DNA of 40,511 nt. Source: an uncultured Pseudomonadales bacterium (GTDB lineage Bacteria > Pseudomonadota > Gammaproteobacteria > Pseudomonadales > Porticoccaceae). Position 1 is the first letter of the stretch, and the number at the start of each line of letters is the position of its first letter. Position numbers and translations under genes: made by a program. The stretch is from contig CAJQKW010000054.1 of the NCBI GenBank assembly GCA_905478975.1, positions 1 to 40,511 of the forward strand. The letters run 5' to 3'. The notes under the pieces are model-generated. The model did not search any database. It was not told the DNA's origin and worked only from the letters and a program-made list of their open reading frames with translations. Shown here one piece after another: positions 9,974-18,672 of this stretch.

Positions 9974-10372
9974 ATGTCAGAACTGAAAACTCATCGTGGA
10001 TCCTGTCACTGCGGCGCAGTCAAATTTGAAATCGACGCGCCAAGCAAGCTTCATGCGCACGCCTGCAACTGCTCGATCTGCTATCAGAGTGGTGGCGATC
10101 AGATGATTGTGCCGGCGTCGAAGTTTCGCTTGCTCTGCGGCGAAGATGCCATCACCACCTATACCTTTAATACAGGCACGGCTCAGCACACATTTTGCAA
10201 ACACTGTGGTATTAAAGCCTTTTATACACCGCGCTCTAATCCGGATGGTTTTAGCGTCAATCTGCGCTGCCTCGACCGCAGCCATATTGAATCTATAGTG
10301 GTAGACGCTTTTGATGGCCAGAACTGGGAACAGAACGCGGCATCCCTGGCCCACCTGTCTCGGGAAGACTAA
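9974..10372 (+). CDS. GFA-family zinc protein
   Basis: A 132-residue protein of the glutathione-dependent formaldehyde-activating enzyme/CENP-V family. The zinc ligands are visible as C11 and C13 (GSCHCGAV), C31, C33 and C36 (ACNCSICYQSG) and C75 and C78 (TFCKHCGIKAF). Despite the family name most members have no proven formaldehyde role, so only a small zinc-binding protein, possibly acting on glutathione adducts, can be claimed. It is followed by the MFS gene after 72 bp in the same direction. The ATG is preceded by GAGGAG at 10-nt spacing. Confidence 0.88.
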   Translation: MSELKTHRGSCHCGAVKFEIDAPSKLHAHACNCSICYQSGGDQMIVPASKFRLLCGEDAITTYTFNTGTAQHTFCKHCGIKAFYTPRSNPDGFSVNLRCLDRSHIESIVVDAFDGQNWEQNAASLAHLSRED

Positions 10373-10444
10373 TGTAGTATGCTGCGAGCCATGAGAAAAT
10401 CCGCCACCCCCCTCAATAAAAATAACAATCAATAGGGCAGAGCT

Positions 10445-11779
10445 GTGAATAAACAACAGGGCCAATTCTATCTATTTCGCCAGCGGCGCTTTGTGCCGTT
10501 TTTTATTACTCAATTTCTCGGCGCACTGAACGACAATCTATTTAAAAATGCCCTGCTGGTGATTATTGTCAGCAGTGGCCTGTCAGCCTCAGATAGCAAC
10601 ACCAATTTCCTCACCAATCTGGCCGCTGGCCTGTTTATCCTGCCGTTCTTTTTGTTCTCTACCACTGCTGGCCAACTGGCGGACAAATACGACAAGGCCT
10701 GGCTGATTCGGCGGATTAAGTTTGCCGAAATTCTTATTATGCTGACCGGCAGCTATGCCCTCTACAGCATCAATATCAACCTGATGCTCGGGGTGTTATT
10801 TATGCTCGGTGTGCAGTCGGCATTTTTTGGGCCGATCAAGTATTCGATTATTCCCCAGCACCTTGCCCCGGAAGAACTGATGGCAGGCAATGCCCAAGTG
10901 GGTATGGGCACTTTTACCTCAATTTTGATTGGCACTTTGTTGGGTGCCTGGCTGGTGAGCTACGAGGGTGGCGCCCTGTTGGTTGGCGGCGCCGCCATTA
11001 CCCTGGCCCTAATAGGCTGGCGCGCCAGCTGCGTGATTCCCGATGCCCCGGCAGAGACTAGTGATATTCGTATCAGCCTCAATCCGATTGCCGACGCGGC
11101 GCGCAATATTCGTTTGGCGCGTAAAAATATGACGGTGTTCTACTGCATTATGGGCGTCTCTTGGTTCTGGTTATTTGGCGGCAGCTTTTTAACCCAGGTG
11201 CCAAACTTTGCCGTGACCGTGCTCCAAGGTCATGCCACATTAATTTCTGTGCTACTGGGGGCCTTTATTGTTGGCGTGGCGATTGGCTCCCTGCTCTGCG
11301 CTAAAATATCCGGACGCCAGGTTGAGCCGGGATTGATTCCCTTTGGCGCTATTGGCTTAACCCTGTTTAGTGCCGATCTGTTTTTTGCCTCCACTAGCTA
11401 TCAGCTGGCCAATGCCGCGGTCACTGCGGTGATGCCAATGCAATTTTTGACTCTCAGCGGCGGTGTGCGAATATTTGTCGATCTGATGGCTATAGGTATG
11501 TTTGGCGGCATGTTTATTGTGCCTTTATATGCCATGGTGCAATCCCGCACCGAGAGCCATAAGCGGGCCCGCGTTATCGCCGCGAACAATGTCTTTAATG
11601 CCATCTTTATGGTCTCAGGAGCGCTATTAGGTATTGTCTGTCTGAGTATTGTGCAGATGAGTATTCCAGAGTTTTTTGCCCTTATCTCAGTCGCCAATTT
11701 GCTCTTCTTAATGCTGCTGATATGGCGGGTTCCGGAATTCAAGCTTCGCTTTTTAGCTTGGATAACGAATAATCGATAG
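10445..11779 (+). CDS. MFS permease, LplT-like, without acyltransferase domain
   Basis: A 444-residue inner-membrane permease with about 12 hydrophobic segments. QFLGALNDNLFKNAL near the amino end, GQLADKYDKAW in the first cytoplasmic loop and SAFFGPIKYSIIPQHL followed by NAQVGMGTFTSILIGTLLG are the signature of the LplT lysophospholipid-transporter branch. In many proteobacteria this module is fused to, or next to, acyltransferase and acyl-ACP synthetase domains (Aas), which re-acylate lysophospholipids; here the protein ends after the permease and the next gene is unrelated. Translation starts at GTG 10445 after AGGGCAG. Transport of lysophosphatidylethanolamine is inferred from the family only. 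Confidence 0.8.
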   Translation: MNKQQGQFYLFRQRRFVPFFITQFLGALNDNLFKNALLVIIVSSGLSASDSNTNFLTNLAAGLFILPFFLFSTTAGQLADKYDKAWLIRRIKFAEILIMLTGSYALYSININLMLGVLFMLGVQSAFFGPIKYSIIPQHLAPEELMAGNAQVGMGTFTSILIGTLLGAWLVSYEGGALLVGGAAITLALIGWRASCVIPDAPAETSDIRISLNPIADAARNIRLARKNMTVFYCIMGVSWFWLFGGSFLTQVPNFAVTVLQGHATLISVLLGAFIVGVAIGSLLCAKISGRQVEPGLIPFGAIGLTLFSADLFFASTSYQLANAAVTAVMPMQFLTLSGGVRIFVDLMAIGMFGGMFIVPLYAMVQSRTESHKRARVIAANNVFNAIFMVSGALLGIVCLSIVQMSIPEFFALISVANLLFLMLLIWRVPEFKLRFLAWITNNR

Positions 11780-11816
11780 CTCGTAATAGATAGCTCGCAA
11801 TAGATAGCCCATACTA
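11775..11816 (+). repeat. Three 14-bp tandem repeats over the MFS stop codon
   Basis: GATAGCTCGTAATA (11775-11788), GATAGCTCGCAATA (11789-11802) and GATAGCCCATACTA (11803-11816) lie head to tail; the MFS stop codon TAG is inside the first unit. Degeneration increases away from the gene. No function is evident. Confidence 0.85.
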
Positions 11817-11896
11817 GATGGCCTGAAGAAAATAGTAGATAACAAGCTCACTGCAGGCCTCTGCCTGAGCAACAAAAACAAGGTAGGGATACAACA

Positions 11897-13180
11897 ATGC
11901 AACTCTCATCAAAGATACTTCTCGGTATGGCCCTCGGCATTATCGTTGGCCTGATACTCAATATGATCAGCGACGGCAGTGATTCCGGCCCCCTAACTGC
12001 CTGGGTAGTCGAATATGTCTTTGATGTGGTTGGGCGCATTTTCATTGCCTCACTGAAACTGCTGGTAGTGCCTCTGGTATTTGTTTCACTGGTCTGTGGT
12101 TCCGCGGCTATGGGGGAAAACGTCAAGATGGGGCGCATCGCCTTTAAGACCTTGGCCCTCTATCTGTTTACCACGGCTGTGGCGATCACCATTGCCCTGA
12201 CGCTAGCCAATATTATTAACCCGGGCATGGGTATAGATACCACAGCAACGGCCACCTATGTGGCAGCCACTCCGCCGTCGTTTAAAGATGTATTGATTGG
12301 CATATTCCCTACCAACCCCATCCAGGCCATGTCTGAGGGCAATATGCTACAGATTATTGTCTTCGCCATTTTGGTCGGTGTCGCCATCACTCAGGCCGGT
12401 GCCGCGGGCAAATCGACTCTGGTGGGCTTTCAGACTTTTAATGAAGTGATTATGCGCATGGTCACTATCCTGATGCACCTGGCGCCCTTTGGTGTCTTCT
12501 GTCTGCTGGCCAAGCTGTTTACCGAAGAGGGCTTTACCGCGATCTTCAATCTGGCCCTCTACTTTATGACCGTTACGCTGGTATTGCTGATTCATGCAGG
12601 GGTGGTCTACACCAGTATTTTCAGTTTCTTTACCCGTCTGAATCCCCTGACTCTCATCAAGAATATGCGCCCGGCCATGCTGTTTGCCTTTAGTACCTCA
12701 TCGAGTAACGCGACCATGCCGATCACTCTAAATGTGATGGAAAAGCGCGTCGGCGTGGATAATTCCATCGCCTCCTTTACCGTGCCATTGGGCGCCACCA
12801 TCAATATGGACGGCACCGCGATTATGCAGGGCGTGGCTACCGTATTTATCGCCCAAGCCTATGGCTTAGATTTGGGCATGACCGAATATCTTGCGGTGAT
12901 TGCCACAGCAACCCTGGCCTCAGTGGGCACTGCGGGTGTCCCCGGTGTGGGTCTGATTATGCTGTCCATGGTGCTGCAACAGGTGGGATTACCCGTCGAA
13001 GGCATTGCCTTGATTATCGGCGTCGACCGTCTGTTGGATATGATGCGCACGGTGGTCAATGTCACCGGTGATGGCATGGTGACCTCGGTGGTAGCAAAGA
13101 GCGAGGGCTTACTGGATGAAGCAATTTTCAATGAGATCTCGGATCGCGATGAATACAGCAATCCCCAGCAGAGCAGCTAG
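11897..13180 (+). CDS. Dicarboxylate/amino acid:cation symporter (DAACS)
   Basis: A 427-residue inner-membrane symporter of the GltP/DctA family, taking up acidic amino acids or C4-dicarboxylates with protons or sodium. Hallmarks: the serine-rich HP1 loop FSTSSSNATMPIT, the TM7 motif TINMDGTAIMQ, the HP2 tip GTAGVPGVG, and TM8 DRLLDMMRTVVNVTGD. In the archaeal GltPh structure the corresponding TM8 Asp, Arg, Thr and Asn bind aspartate; all are present, and the Arg favours an acidic substrate. The carboxy end is polar and short. It stands apart from both neighbours (about 117 bp before, 139 bp after), so probably has its own promoter. Confidence 0.92.
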   Translation: MQLSSKILLGMALGIIVGLILNMISDGSDSGPLTAWVVEYVFDVVGRIFIASLKLLVVPLVFVSLVCGSAAMGENVKMGRIAFKTLALYLFTTAVAITIALTLANIINPGMGIDTTATATYVAATPPSFKDVLIGIFPTNPIQAMSEGNMLQIIVFAILVGVAITQAGAAGKSTLVGFQTFNEVIMRMVTILMHLAPFGVFCLLAKLFTEEGFTAIFNLALYFMTVTLVLLIHAGVVYTSIFSFFTRLNPLTLIKNMRPAMLFAFSTSSSNATMPITLNVMEKRVGVDNSIASFTVPLGATINMDGTAIMQGVATVFIAQAYGLDLGMTEYLAVIATATLASVGTAGVPGVGLIMLSMVLQQVGLPVEGIALIIGVDRLLDMMRTVVNVTGDGMVTSVVAKSEGLLDEAIFNEISDRDEYSNPQQSS

Positions 13181-13319
13181 CATCCGGCGATTGCTTGGGC
13201 GCGTATAAAAGGTGTCAACGAATGGCTCTGCGCAGCGTTGTCCGGTGCTTGCTATAAAGGCAGCCGATTAAGAGCCCGTCATTAAAAGCGCCGAGACTAA
13301 TTATCCAAAAGGTTTGTAA

Positions 13320-14543
13320 ATGCCATTGTTTAACCGCCAGGGAAAGATAACCATTGCCGTACTTGTGGCGGGCATACTGTTTATTGTCGGCGTCGCAACG
13401 CTCAAACCCAAACCCGAACGAGTCAAACGCCTGCCACCGCCGCTGTTGGTGGTTGAGGTAATTGATGCCAAGCCACAAACCCTGCGCCCGGGCATAGTTT
13501 CTCAGGGCACTGTGGCACCGCGGCGAGAAATTAATCTGGTGTCACAGGTCTCAGGCAAAGTGATGGCTGTGGCCGAGGCTTATGCCGACGGCAGTTTCTT
13601 TCGCCAGGGGGATCAGCTGATTCAGCTCGAATCCAGCGACTATAAATTTGCCGTGATCCGCGCCCAGGCCCAGGTTGCCAAAGCCGAAGAGCTGGTGGCA
13701 ATGGAACAGGGCCGCTCCCGTCAGGCCAAGCGGGAATGGCGTGACCTCGGGGATAACAGTGCCAATGCGCTATTTTTACGCGAGCCGCAACTGGCCTCAG
13801 CCAAAGCGGCCCTCGAGTCAGCCCGTGCCGATCTGGCTAAGGCCAAACTGGACCTCCAAAGAACCTCTATAACCACGCCATTTCAGGGACGTATCCGGCA
13901 GACTCTTGTCAATCTGGGTCAGTACATTACTCCGGGCACGCCGATCGCCAAGATTTACAGCACCGACGTAGTCGAAGTACGCCTGCCCCTGAGCGATCGC
14001 CAGGCGGCACTGATTGATCTGCCGGTAAACTTCGAAGATGCACAAACCGCCAGCTATCCAGAGGTGGTGTTGCAGCGTAGCGTTGGCGGCAAAACCTATA
14101 AGTGGCAGGGAAAAATTGTTCGCACCGAGGCCTCTATCGATATTCAGAGCCGCATGACCTATGCCGTGGCCGAGGTGCAAAACCCCTTTAAAACCGACCC
14201 CAACAGCGATCGACCGCCGCTCAGTATTGGACTCTTTGTCGAGGCTGAGATTGCCGGTCGGGAGATGGCCAATGCCATGGAGCTACCAAAGCGCATTATC
14301 TATCGCGGCAATGAGGTGTTGGTGCTAAATGATAATAATGAAGTGAGCTTTGCCAAACTCTCGGTGGTGCAGTCGGATACTGACTCGGTGGTGACTGACA
14401 GCTTTGCGCCGGGCACTCGCATTGTCGGCACCCGCATTGCCCTGCCGGTGCCGGGTATGCGGGTTGATGTTTCAGCGACCAGCACAACGGCAACCGGACC
14501 TGCCGATAACAGCGCTCCAACAAACAGCGCTGATCGACTATGA
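13320..14543 (+). CDS. RND efflux periplasmic adaptor subunit
   Basis: A 407-residue membrane-fusion protein linking an RND pump to an outer-membrane channel. One amino-terminal membrane segment (TIAVLVAGILFIVGVATL) anchors it; then come the first half of the lipoyl domain (SQVSGKVMAVAEAYADGSFF), a charged alpha-helical hairpin (roughly 100-180, rich in Ala, Lys, Glu and Arg), the second lipoyl half (TTPFQGRIRQTLVNLGQYI) and beta-barrel and membrane-proximal domains. There is no lipobox. AAAGG lies 7 nt before the ATG. The stop overlaps the permease start as ATGA, so the two are translationally coupled. No TolC-type gene is nearby; a shared channel is inferred. Confidence 0.92.
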   Translation: MPLFNRQGKITIAVLVAGILFIVGVATLKPKPERVKRLPPPLLVVEVIDAKPQTLRPGIVSQGTVAPRREINLVSQVSGKVMAVAEAYADGSFFRQGDQLIQLESSDYKFAVIRAQAQVAKAEELVAMEQGRSRQAKREWRDLGDNSANALFLREPQLASAKAALESARADLAKAKLDLQRTSITTPFQGRIRQTLVNLGQYITPGTPIAKIYSTDVVEVRLPLSDRQAALIDLPVNFEDAQTASYPEVVLQRSVGGKTYKWQGKIVRTEASIDIQSRMTYAVAEVQNPFKTDPNSDRPPLSIGLFVEAEIAGREMANAMELPKRIIYRGNEVLVLNDNNEVSFAKLSVVQSDTDSVVTDSFAPGTRIVGTRIALPVPGMRVDVSATSTTATGPADNSAPTNSADRL

Positions 14544-17500
14544 ATGCCTCCATCGCCTGGTTTGTGCGCAACCCGATTGCGGCAAATCTGCTGATGCTGC
14601 TGATTTTGGCCTCTGGCATTATTGGCGCCATGGGTATGGGCAAAGAGGTGTTTCCCTCCACAACGATTAATCTAATCAATATCTCCATGCCCTACCCCGG
14701 TGCCGGGCCGCGGGAAGTGGAAGAACAGATTGTGGTGCGTATCGAAGAGGCGATCTATAACCTCGAGGGCATCAAGCATATTCGCAGCCAGGCTCGTCAG
14801 AGCAGCGGCAAGATCACTGTCGAGATCGCCGACGGCTACGATATGCCCGATATGATCAATGATATCAAAGCCCGGGTAGATGCCATTATCACATTCCCCA
14901 ACGATGCCGAACGCGCCGTTATCAGTGAACAGAAGATGCGCGAAGAGGTCATTCGGGTAGCGCTGTTTGGGGATGCCGGAGAAGCAGTGTTGCGAGAATA
15001 TGGTCAGCGTATCCGCAATGATTTGGCGGCCCTGCCGGATGTGGACTTTGTCGAACTCTGGGGTGTGCGCCAACCACAGATTGATATCGAATTATCTGAG
15101 ATGGATATGCGTCGCTACGGCATCTCCTTTAATGATGTGGTCGCGGCAGTGCGCCAGTCATCACTGAACCTCCCCGCCGGTACGATTCGTGCCGACAGCG
15201 GCGACATTCAAATTCAAACCCGCGGTCAGGCCTATTACGAAGAAGACTTTAATCAGATCGTCGTGTCCAGTCGCGCCGATGGCACCGAGATTAAAATTGA
15301 AGATGTGGCCACCGTTATCGACGGCTTTGAAGAGCGCAACCTCCGCACCCGCTTCAATGGTGCCAATGCGGTTTTCCTCGGTATCACTGTGGGCAAAAAT
15401 CCCGATGTAGTGGCCACCACCCAAGCGGTGAAAGACTATGTTAATGCCGGTTCAACCTTTCTGCCGCCGGGCCTACAGTTACAGACTTGGAAAGATTATT
15501 CGAATATGTTCTCTGGGCGCCTGACGCTGCTGTCGAAGAATGCCTTCGGCGGATTGATTCTGGTATTTGTGGTGCTGATGCTCTTTCTGCGCCCGCAGTT
15601 GGCCTTTTGGGTGGCCCTGGGTATCGCCATCGCCTATATGGGTGCGCTGTGGATCCTTCCCAGTATGGGGCTGACACTGAATATGATGTCGATGTTCGCG
15701 TTTCTGCTGATTCTCGGGATTATTGTCGACGATGCGATTATTGTCGGTGAGAGTATCTATCGCCATCAACAGCTCGGCTATGACGGCGACACCGCCGCGC
15801 GACTGGGTGCTCAGGCGGTCTCCAAGCCGGTACTACTGGCCGTGGTCAGCACCATGATTGTGTTTTTGCCGATGTTATTTTTGCCCGGCATGTGGCCTAA
15901 ATTTCTCTGGGCCATTCCGGCGGTGACATTAGTCGCCCTGTCTTTTTCACTGGTGGAGTCATTCTGGATTCTACCTTCGCACCTGGCCAAGATGCAGCCT
16001 GAAAAACCGGCTACCACCCAGACCGGTATAGCCATTCGCCGCGTCAGGAAAAAGTTTGCCGATGGTCTGATGGACGTTGCGCAAAACATTTACCGACCGT
16101 TCTTAGAGAAAGCCCTCGACTGGCGCGCCCTGACCCTGATCGGTTTCTGCCTGGCCTTTGCCCTGTCCATCACTCTGATCAGTGCCGGCTATATTAAACA
16201 GCGCTTTATGCCCGATGTGCCCTCGGACTTTATCTCCATGCGTATCGAAATGCCCGACGGCTACTCCGCCGAGGGTAAGATTGAAATCACCCAGAGAGCC
16301 GAGCGCGCAGCAATAATGCTAGCCAGCGACCCGGCGATTAAATCTCAGATCGACACCGATGACCTAGTGGCCAATCAGCTGTCGTTTATGTACGGCGATA
16401 CCATTCGCCTGCTATTGGAATTGCAGCCCGACATGAGTGGTCAGGTGAGTCCAACCCTGGTCGGCGAGCGCTGGCAGAGTCTGATCGGCGAGATCCCCGA
16501 AGCTAAGACCTTTAGTGTCAATGCCTCCGCTGCCGGCCGTGGCAATGGCGCGCGCCTCACCGCGGTGTTGACCTCGAACAATCTCGATCAGCTCACTGCG
16601 GCTGCCCTGTTCCTAAAGCAGCGCATGGGAGATATTCCCGGAGCGCGCAATATTCGCGATGATATTCACTCCGGACGCTCTGATATTGATATCAACCTAC
16701 GCCCCTTCGCGAATAATTTTGGCATTGGTTTAGCCGATATTGCCCGTCAGGTGCGCAATGGGTTTTACGGTGCCGAAGCCCAGCGGGTACCTCGAGGGCG
16801 CGATGATGTGCGGGTGATGGTGCGCTACCCAAAACAGGAGCGCTCTCAGGTGGACACTCTCGACAGCATGCGTATCCGCACTCCCAGCGGCGCTGAGGTG
16901 CCGTTTTATTCGGTTGCCGAAGCCAACTATGTGCCGGGCTATACCAGAATTAATCGCCAGGACCGCCAGCGCAGCGTCAAGGTGTCGGCACGGCCCACGG
17001 CGGGCAAGCTGACCCTAGATGAAATGGCTGGAGTACTCTTCGGTGAGATCGGTCCTGAGTTGCAGCGGCTCTATCCTGAGGTGGTGCTCAACAAAGATGA
17101 ACAACTGGCCGAGCAGGATGAGTTTTTTACCGCGGTGGCCAAGCTTTTCGTACTGGCTCTGGGGATGATTTATATCCTTATGGCGGTGGAATTTAAATCC
17201 TATTTGAAACCACTGGGTGTGCTGTCAGCAGTGCCTTTCGGCATTATGGGCGCAGTCTTTGGCCACTTTATTATGGGGCTCAATTTTAGTGTGCTGTCGT
17301 TTCTGGGTGTGCTGGCCGCCTCTGGTGTAGTGGTCAATGACAACCTGGTATTAATCGACCGGATCAATCAACTGCGCCAAGAGGGGCTGGCGGTAAAAGA
17401 GGCGCTGATGCGTGCCGGGCAGGAACGTTTTCGGCCGATTATTCTGACCTCTCTGACAACCTTTATTGGTCTGGCGCCGATACTCTTAGAAACCAGCATG

Positions 17501-17677
17501 CAGGCGCGCTTTTTGATTCCAATGATCGCCTCACTGGCCTTTGGCGTGCTGTTTGCCACGGTGGTGACGCTGGTCTTTGTGCCCTGCCTGTATCTTTCAG
17601 GGGCCAATTTGAATGCCCGCTGGGAGAAGAGGATGTTGCAGCCAAACCGAGATTCAAGTGCCGAAGACGGCGCTTGA
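14540..17677 (+). CDS. RND efflux transporter permease subunit
   Basis: A 1045-residue inner-membrane pump with the duplicated RND layout: a membrane segment after residues 1-10, a large periplasmic loop, about six helices, a second large loop and six more helices. TM4 carries the proton-relay pair Asp397-Asp398 (LGIIVDDAIIVGES), matching AcrB Asp407-Asp408. In TM10 the position of AcrB Lys940 reads Asp934 (GVVVNDNLVLIDR), as in a broad subgroup of RND proteins with a VNDS/N motif. It belongs to the HAE1-like export class by look; the substrate is unknown. Start ATG 14540 overlaps the adaptor stop. The gene is intact and of normal length. Confidence 0.93.
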   Translation: MNASIAWFVRNPIAANLLMLLILASGIIGAMGMGKEVFPSTTINLINISMPYPGAGPREVEEQIVVRIEEAIYNLEGIKHIRSQARQSSGKITVEIADGYDMPDMINDIKARVDAIITFPNDAERAVISEQKMREEVIRVALFGDAGEAVLREYGQRIRNDLAALPDVDFVELWGVRQPQIDIELSEMDMRRYGISFNDVVAAVRQSSLNLPAGTIRADSGDIQIQTRGQAYYEEDFNQIVVSSRADGTEIKIEDVATVIDGFEERNLRTRFNGANAVFLGITVGKNPDVVATTQAVKDYVNAGSTFLPPGLQLQTWKDYSNMFSGRLTLLSKNAFGGLILVFVVLMLFLRPQLAFWVALGIAIAYMGALWILPSMGLTLNMMSMFAFLLILGIIVDDAIIVGESIYRHQQLGYDGDTAARLGAQAVSKPVLLAVVSTMIVFLPMLFLPGMWPKFLWAIPAVTLVALSFSLVESFWILPSHLAKMQPEKPATTQTGIAIRRVRKKFADGLMDVAQNIYRPFLEKALDWRALTLIGFCLAFALSITLISAGYIKQRFMPDVPSDFISMRIEMPDGYSAEGKIEITQRAERAAIMLASDPAIKSQIDTDDLVANQLSFMYGDTIRLLLELQPDMSGQVSPTLVGERWQSLIGEIPEAKTFSVNASAAGRGNGARLTAVLTSNNLDQLTAAALFLKQRMGDIPGARNIRDDIHSGRSDIDINLRPFANNFGIGLADIARQVRNGFYGAEAQRVPRGRDDVRVMVRYPKQERSQVDTLDSMRIRTPSGAEVPFYSVAEANYVPGYTRINRQDRQRSVKVSARPTAGKLTLDEMAGVLFGEIGPELQRLYPEVVLNKDEQLAEQDEFFTAVAKLFVLALGMIYILMAVEFKSYLKPLGVLSAVPFGIMGAVFGHFIMGLNFSVLSFLGVLAASGVVVNDNLVLIDRINQLRQEGLAVKEALMRAGQERFRPIILTSLTTFIGLAPILLETSMQARFLIPMIASLAFGVLFATVVTLVFVPCLYLSGANLNARWEKRMLQPNRDSSAEDGA

Positions 17678-17691
17678 AACCTTCGGGCTGA

Positions 17692-17723
17692 GAGCTAAGG
17701 AGCTAAGGAGCTAAGGAGCTAAA
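17692..17723. repeat. Four 8-bp tandem repeats between convergent genes
   Basis: GAGCTAAG is repeated three times exactly (17692-17715) and once with a final A (17716-17723) in the 49-bp gap between the RND permease and yajL. Each unit contains TAA on the plus strand. Slippage would change the length by whole units without affecting either gene. Confidence 0.9.
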
Positions 17724-17726
17724 GAA

Positions 17727-18311
17727 TTAGTAATAGGCCGTTGCCGTGGTGGTGAGCACCATAGGCGAACCCACCTCTTCACGCTTGACCACGCCGCACA
17801 GCTGCTCTACCAACTCGAGGGCAAAGTCCAGAGCTGTGCCCGGGCCCTGACTGGTAATGCAGTTGCCATCCACAACCACCCGCGCGGCAGCGTCCACTTC
17901 TTTGGCTTCAAGTGTCTGCTGGTAACTCGGGTAGCAGGTAGCGGTTTTATTCAACAGCAGGCCTTTCGAGGCCAACACCAGTGCCGCCGCTGCGCAGATT
18001 GCAGCAAATAACTTGCCCTGATCCGCTTGAGCTCGAAGCATGCTATCCAATACCGGGTGTTCAGCAAGATGCTCAGAGCCGGGCAGTCCGCCGGGCACGG
18101 CGATCAAGTCATAGTGATTTTTGGCACAGTCATCTAACATCACATCGGCCGTTATTTTCATTCCTCTGGAGGCGGTAATCTCCAGTTTCTGGTGGCTATT
18201 GGCGCTGGCCACCGTGACCTCAACCCCAGCTCTGCGGAGCACGTCAACAATGGTTACTAGCTCAATTTCTTCGCTGCCCTCAGCGATGGGAACAAGTGCG
18301 GTTTTATTCAT
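17727..18311 (-). CDS. yajL: DJ-1 family protein YajL
   Basis: A 194-residue protein matching E. coli YajL in layout: ALVPIAEGSEEIELVTIVDV at the start with the conserved Glu14/Glu15, VPGGLPGSEHL, the nucleophile Cys106 in FAAICAAAALVL, and SQGPGTALDFALELVE near the end. YajL/DJ-1 proteins respond to oxidative and carbonyl stress as covalent chaperones or deglycases; the biochemical role is still argued over. Cytoplasmic, no signal peptide. It is convergent with the RND pair and divergent from the small gene before gshA, with 74 bp between the two start codons. Confidence 0.9.
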   Translation of the reverse strand: MNKTALVPIAEGSEEIELVTIVDVLRRAGVEVTVASANSHQKLEITASRGMKITADVMLDDCAKNHYDLIAVPGGLPGSEHLAEHPVLDSMLRAQADQGKLFAAICAAAALVLASKGLLLNKTATCYPSYQQTLEAKEVDAAARVVVDGNCITSQGPGTALDFALELVEQLCGVVKREEVGSPMVLTTTATAYY

Positions 18312-18385
18312 AGTTTTGCCTTTTTATCCTTTAGCTACATACGGTACACTGTGGCGCAAATTATTCTAACTGTCACGGATTTGGC

Positions 18386-18658
18386 ATGAAAATTTTCATA
18401 ATAAAAAGTCATGATGGAAGTCTATTAGGTAAAGATCTTTGCTGGATTGACGGCGCTAATGCCAACCTGCTTTTCAGTGCTCCGCATCGCGATATAGCGC
18501 TCAATCAGTTGATTGAATTAAACGCCAAAGATATCAATTTGCGCGCCCAAATTATTCAATGCGACGCCGACAAGGAGGGCCGACCGGCACTTCTAACGGA
18601 TGCTACAGTTATAGCATCCAACGCGGCGCCCGATACAGTTCAAGTTAGCGCCGCCTAA
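18386..18658 (+). CDS. Small hypothetical protein upstream of gshA
   Basis: A 90-residue soluble protein, (M)KIFIIKSHDGSLLGKDLCWI at its start, which I do not recognise. The first two thirds look like alternating strands and helices (GANANLLFSAPHRDIALNQL); the last 25 residues are Ala/Val/Thr-rich and probably disordered. There is no signal peptide or membrane segment; two cysteines lie at 19 and about 59. It is likely real: an ATG with GGA upstream, codon use like its neighbours, and only 14 bp before gshA, with whose promoter it must be shared. A link to glutathione synthesis is suggested by position only. Confidence 0.65.
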   Translation: MKIFIIKSHDGSLLGKDLCWIDGANANLLFSAPHRDIALNQLIELNAKDINLRAQIIQCDADKEGRPALLTDATVIASNAAPDTVQVSAA

Positions 18659-18672
18659 CTAGGAGCATATGC

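Noticed and set aside
9721-10029. 102-codon open frame before the GFA gene
   Set aside because: Overlaps the GFA start in another frame, has no recognisable motif and sits in a promoter region.
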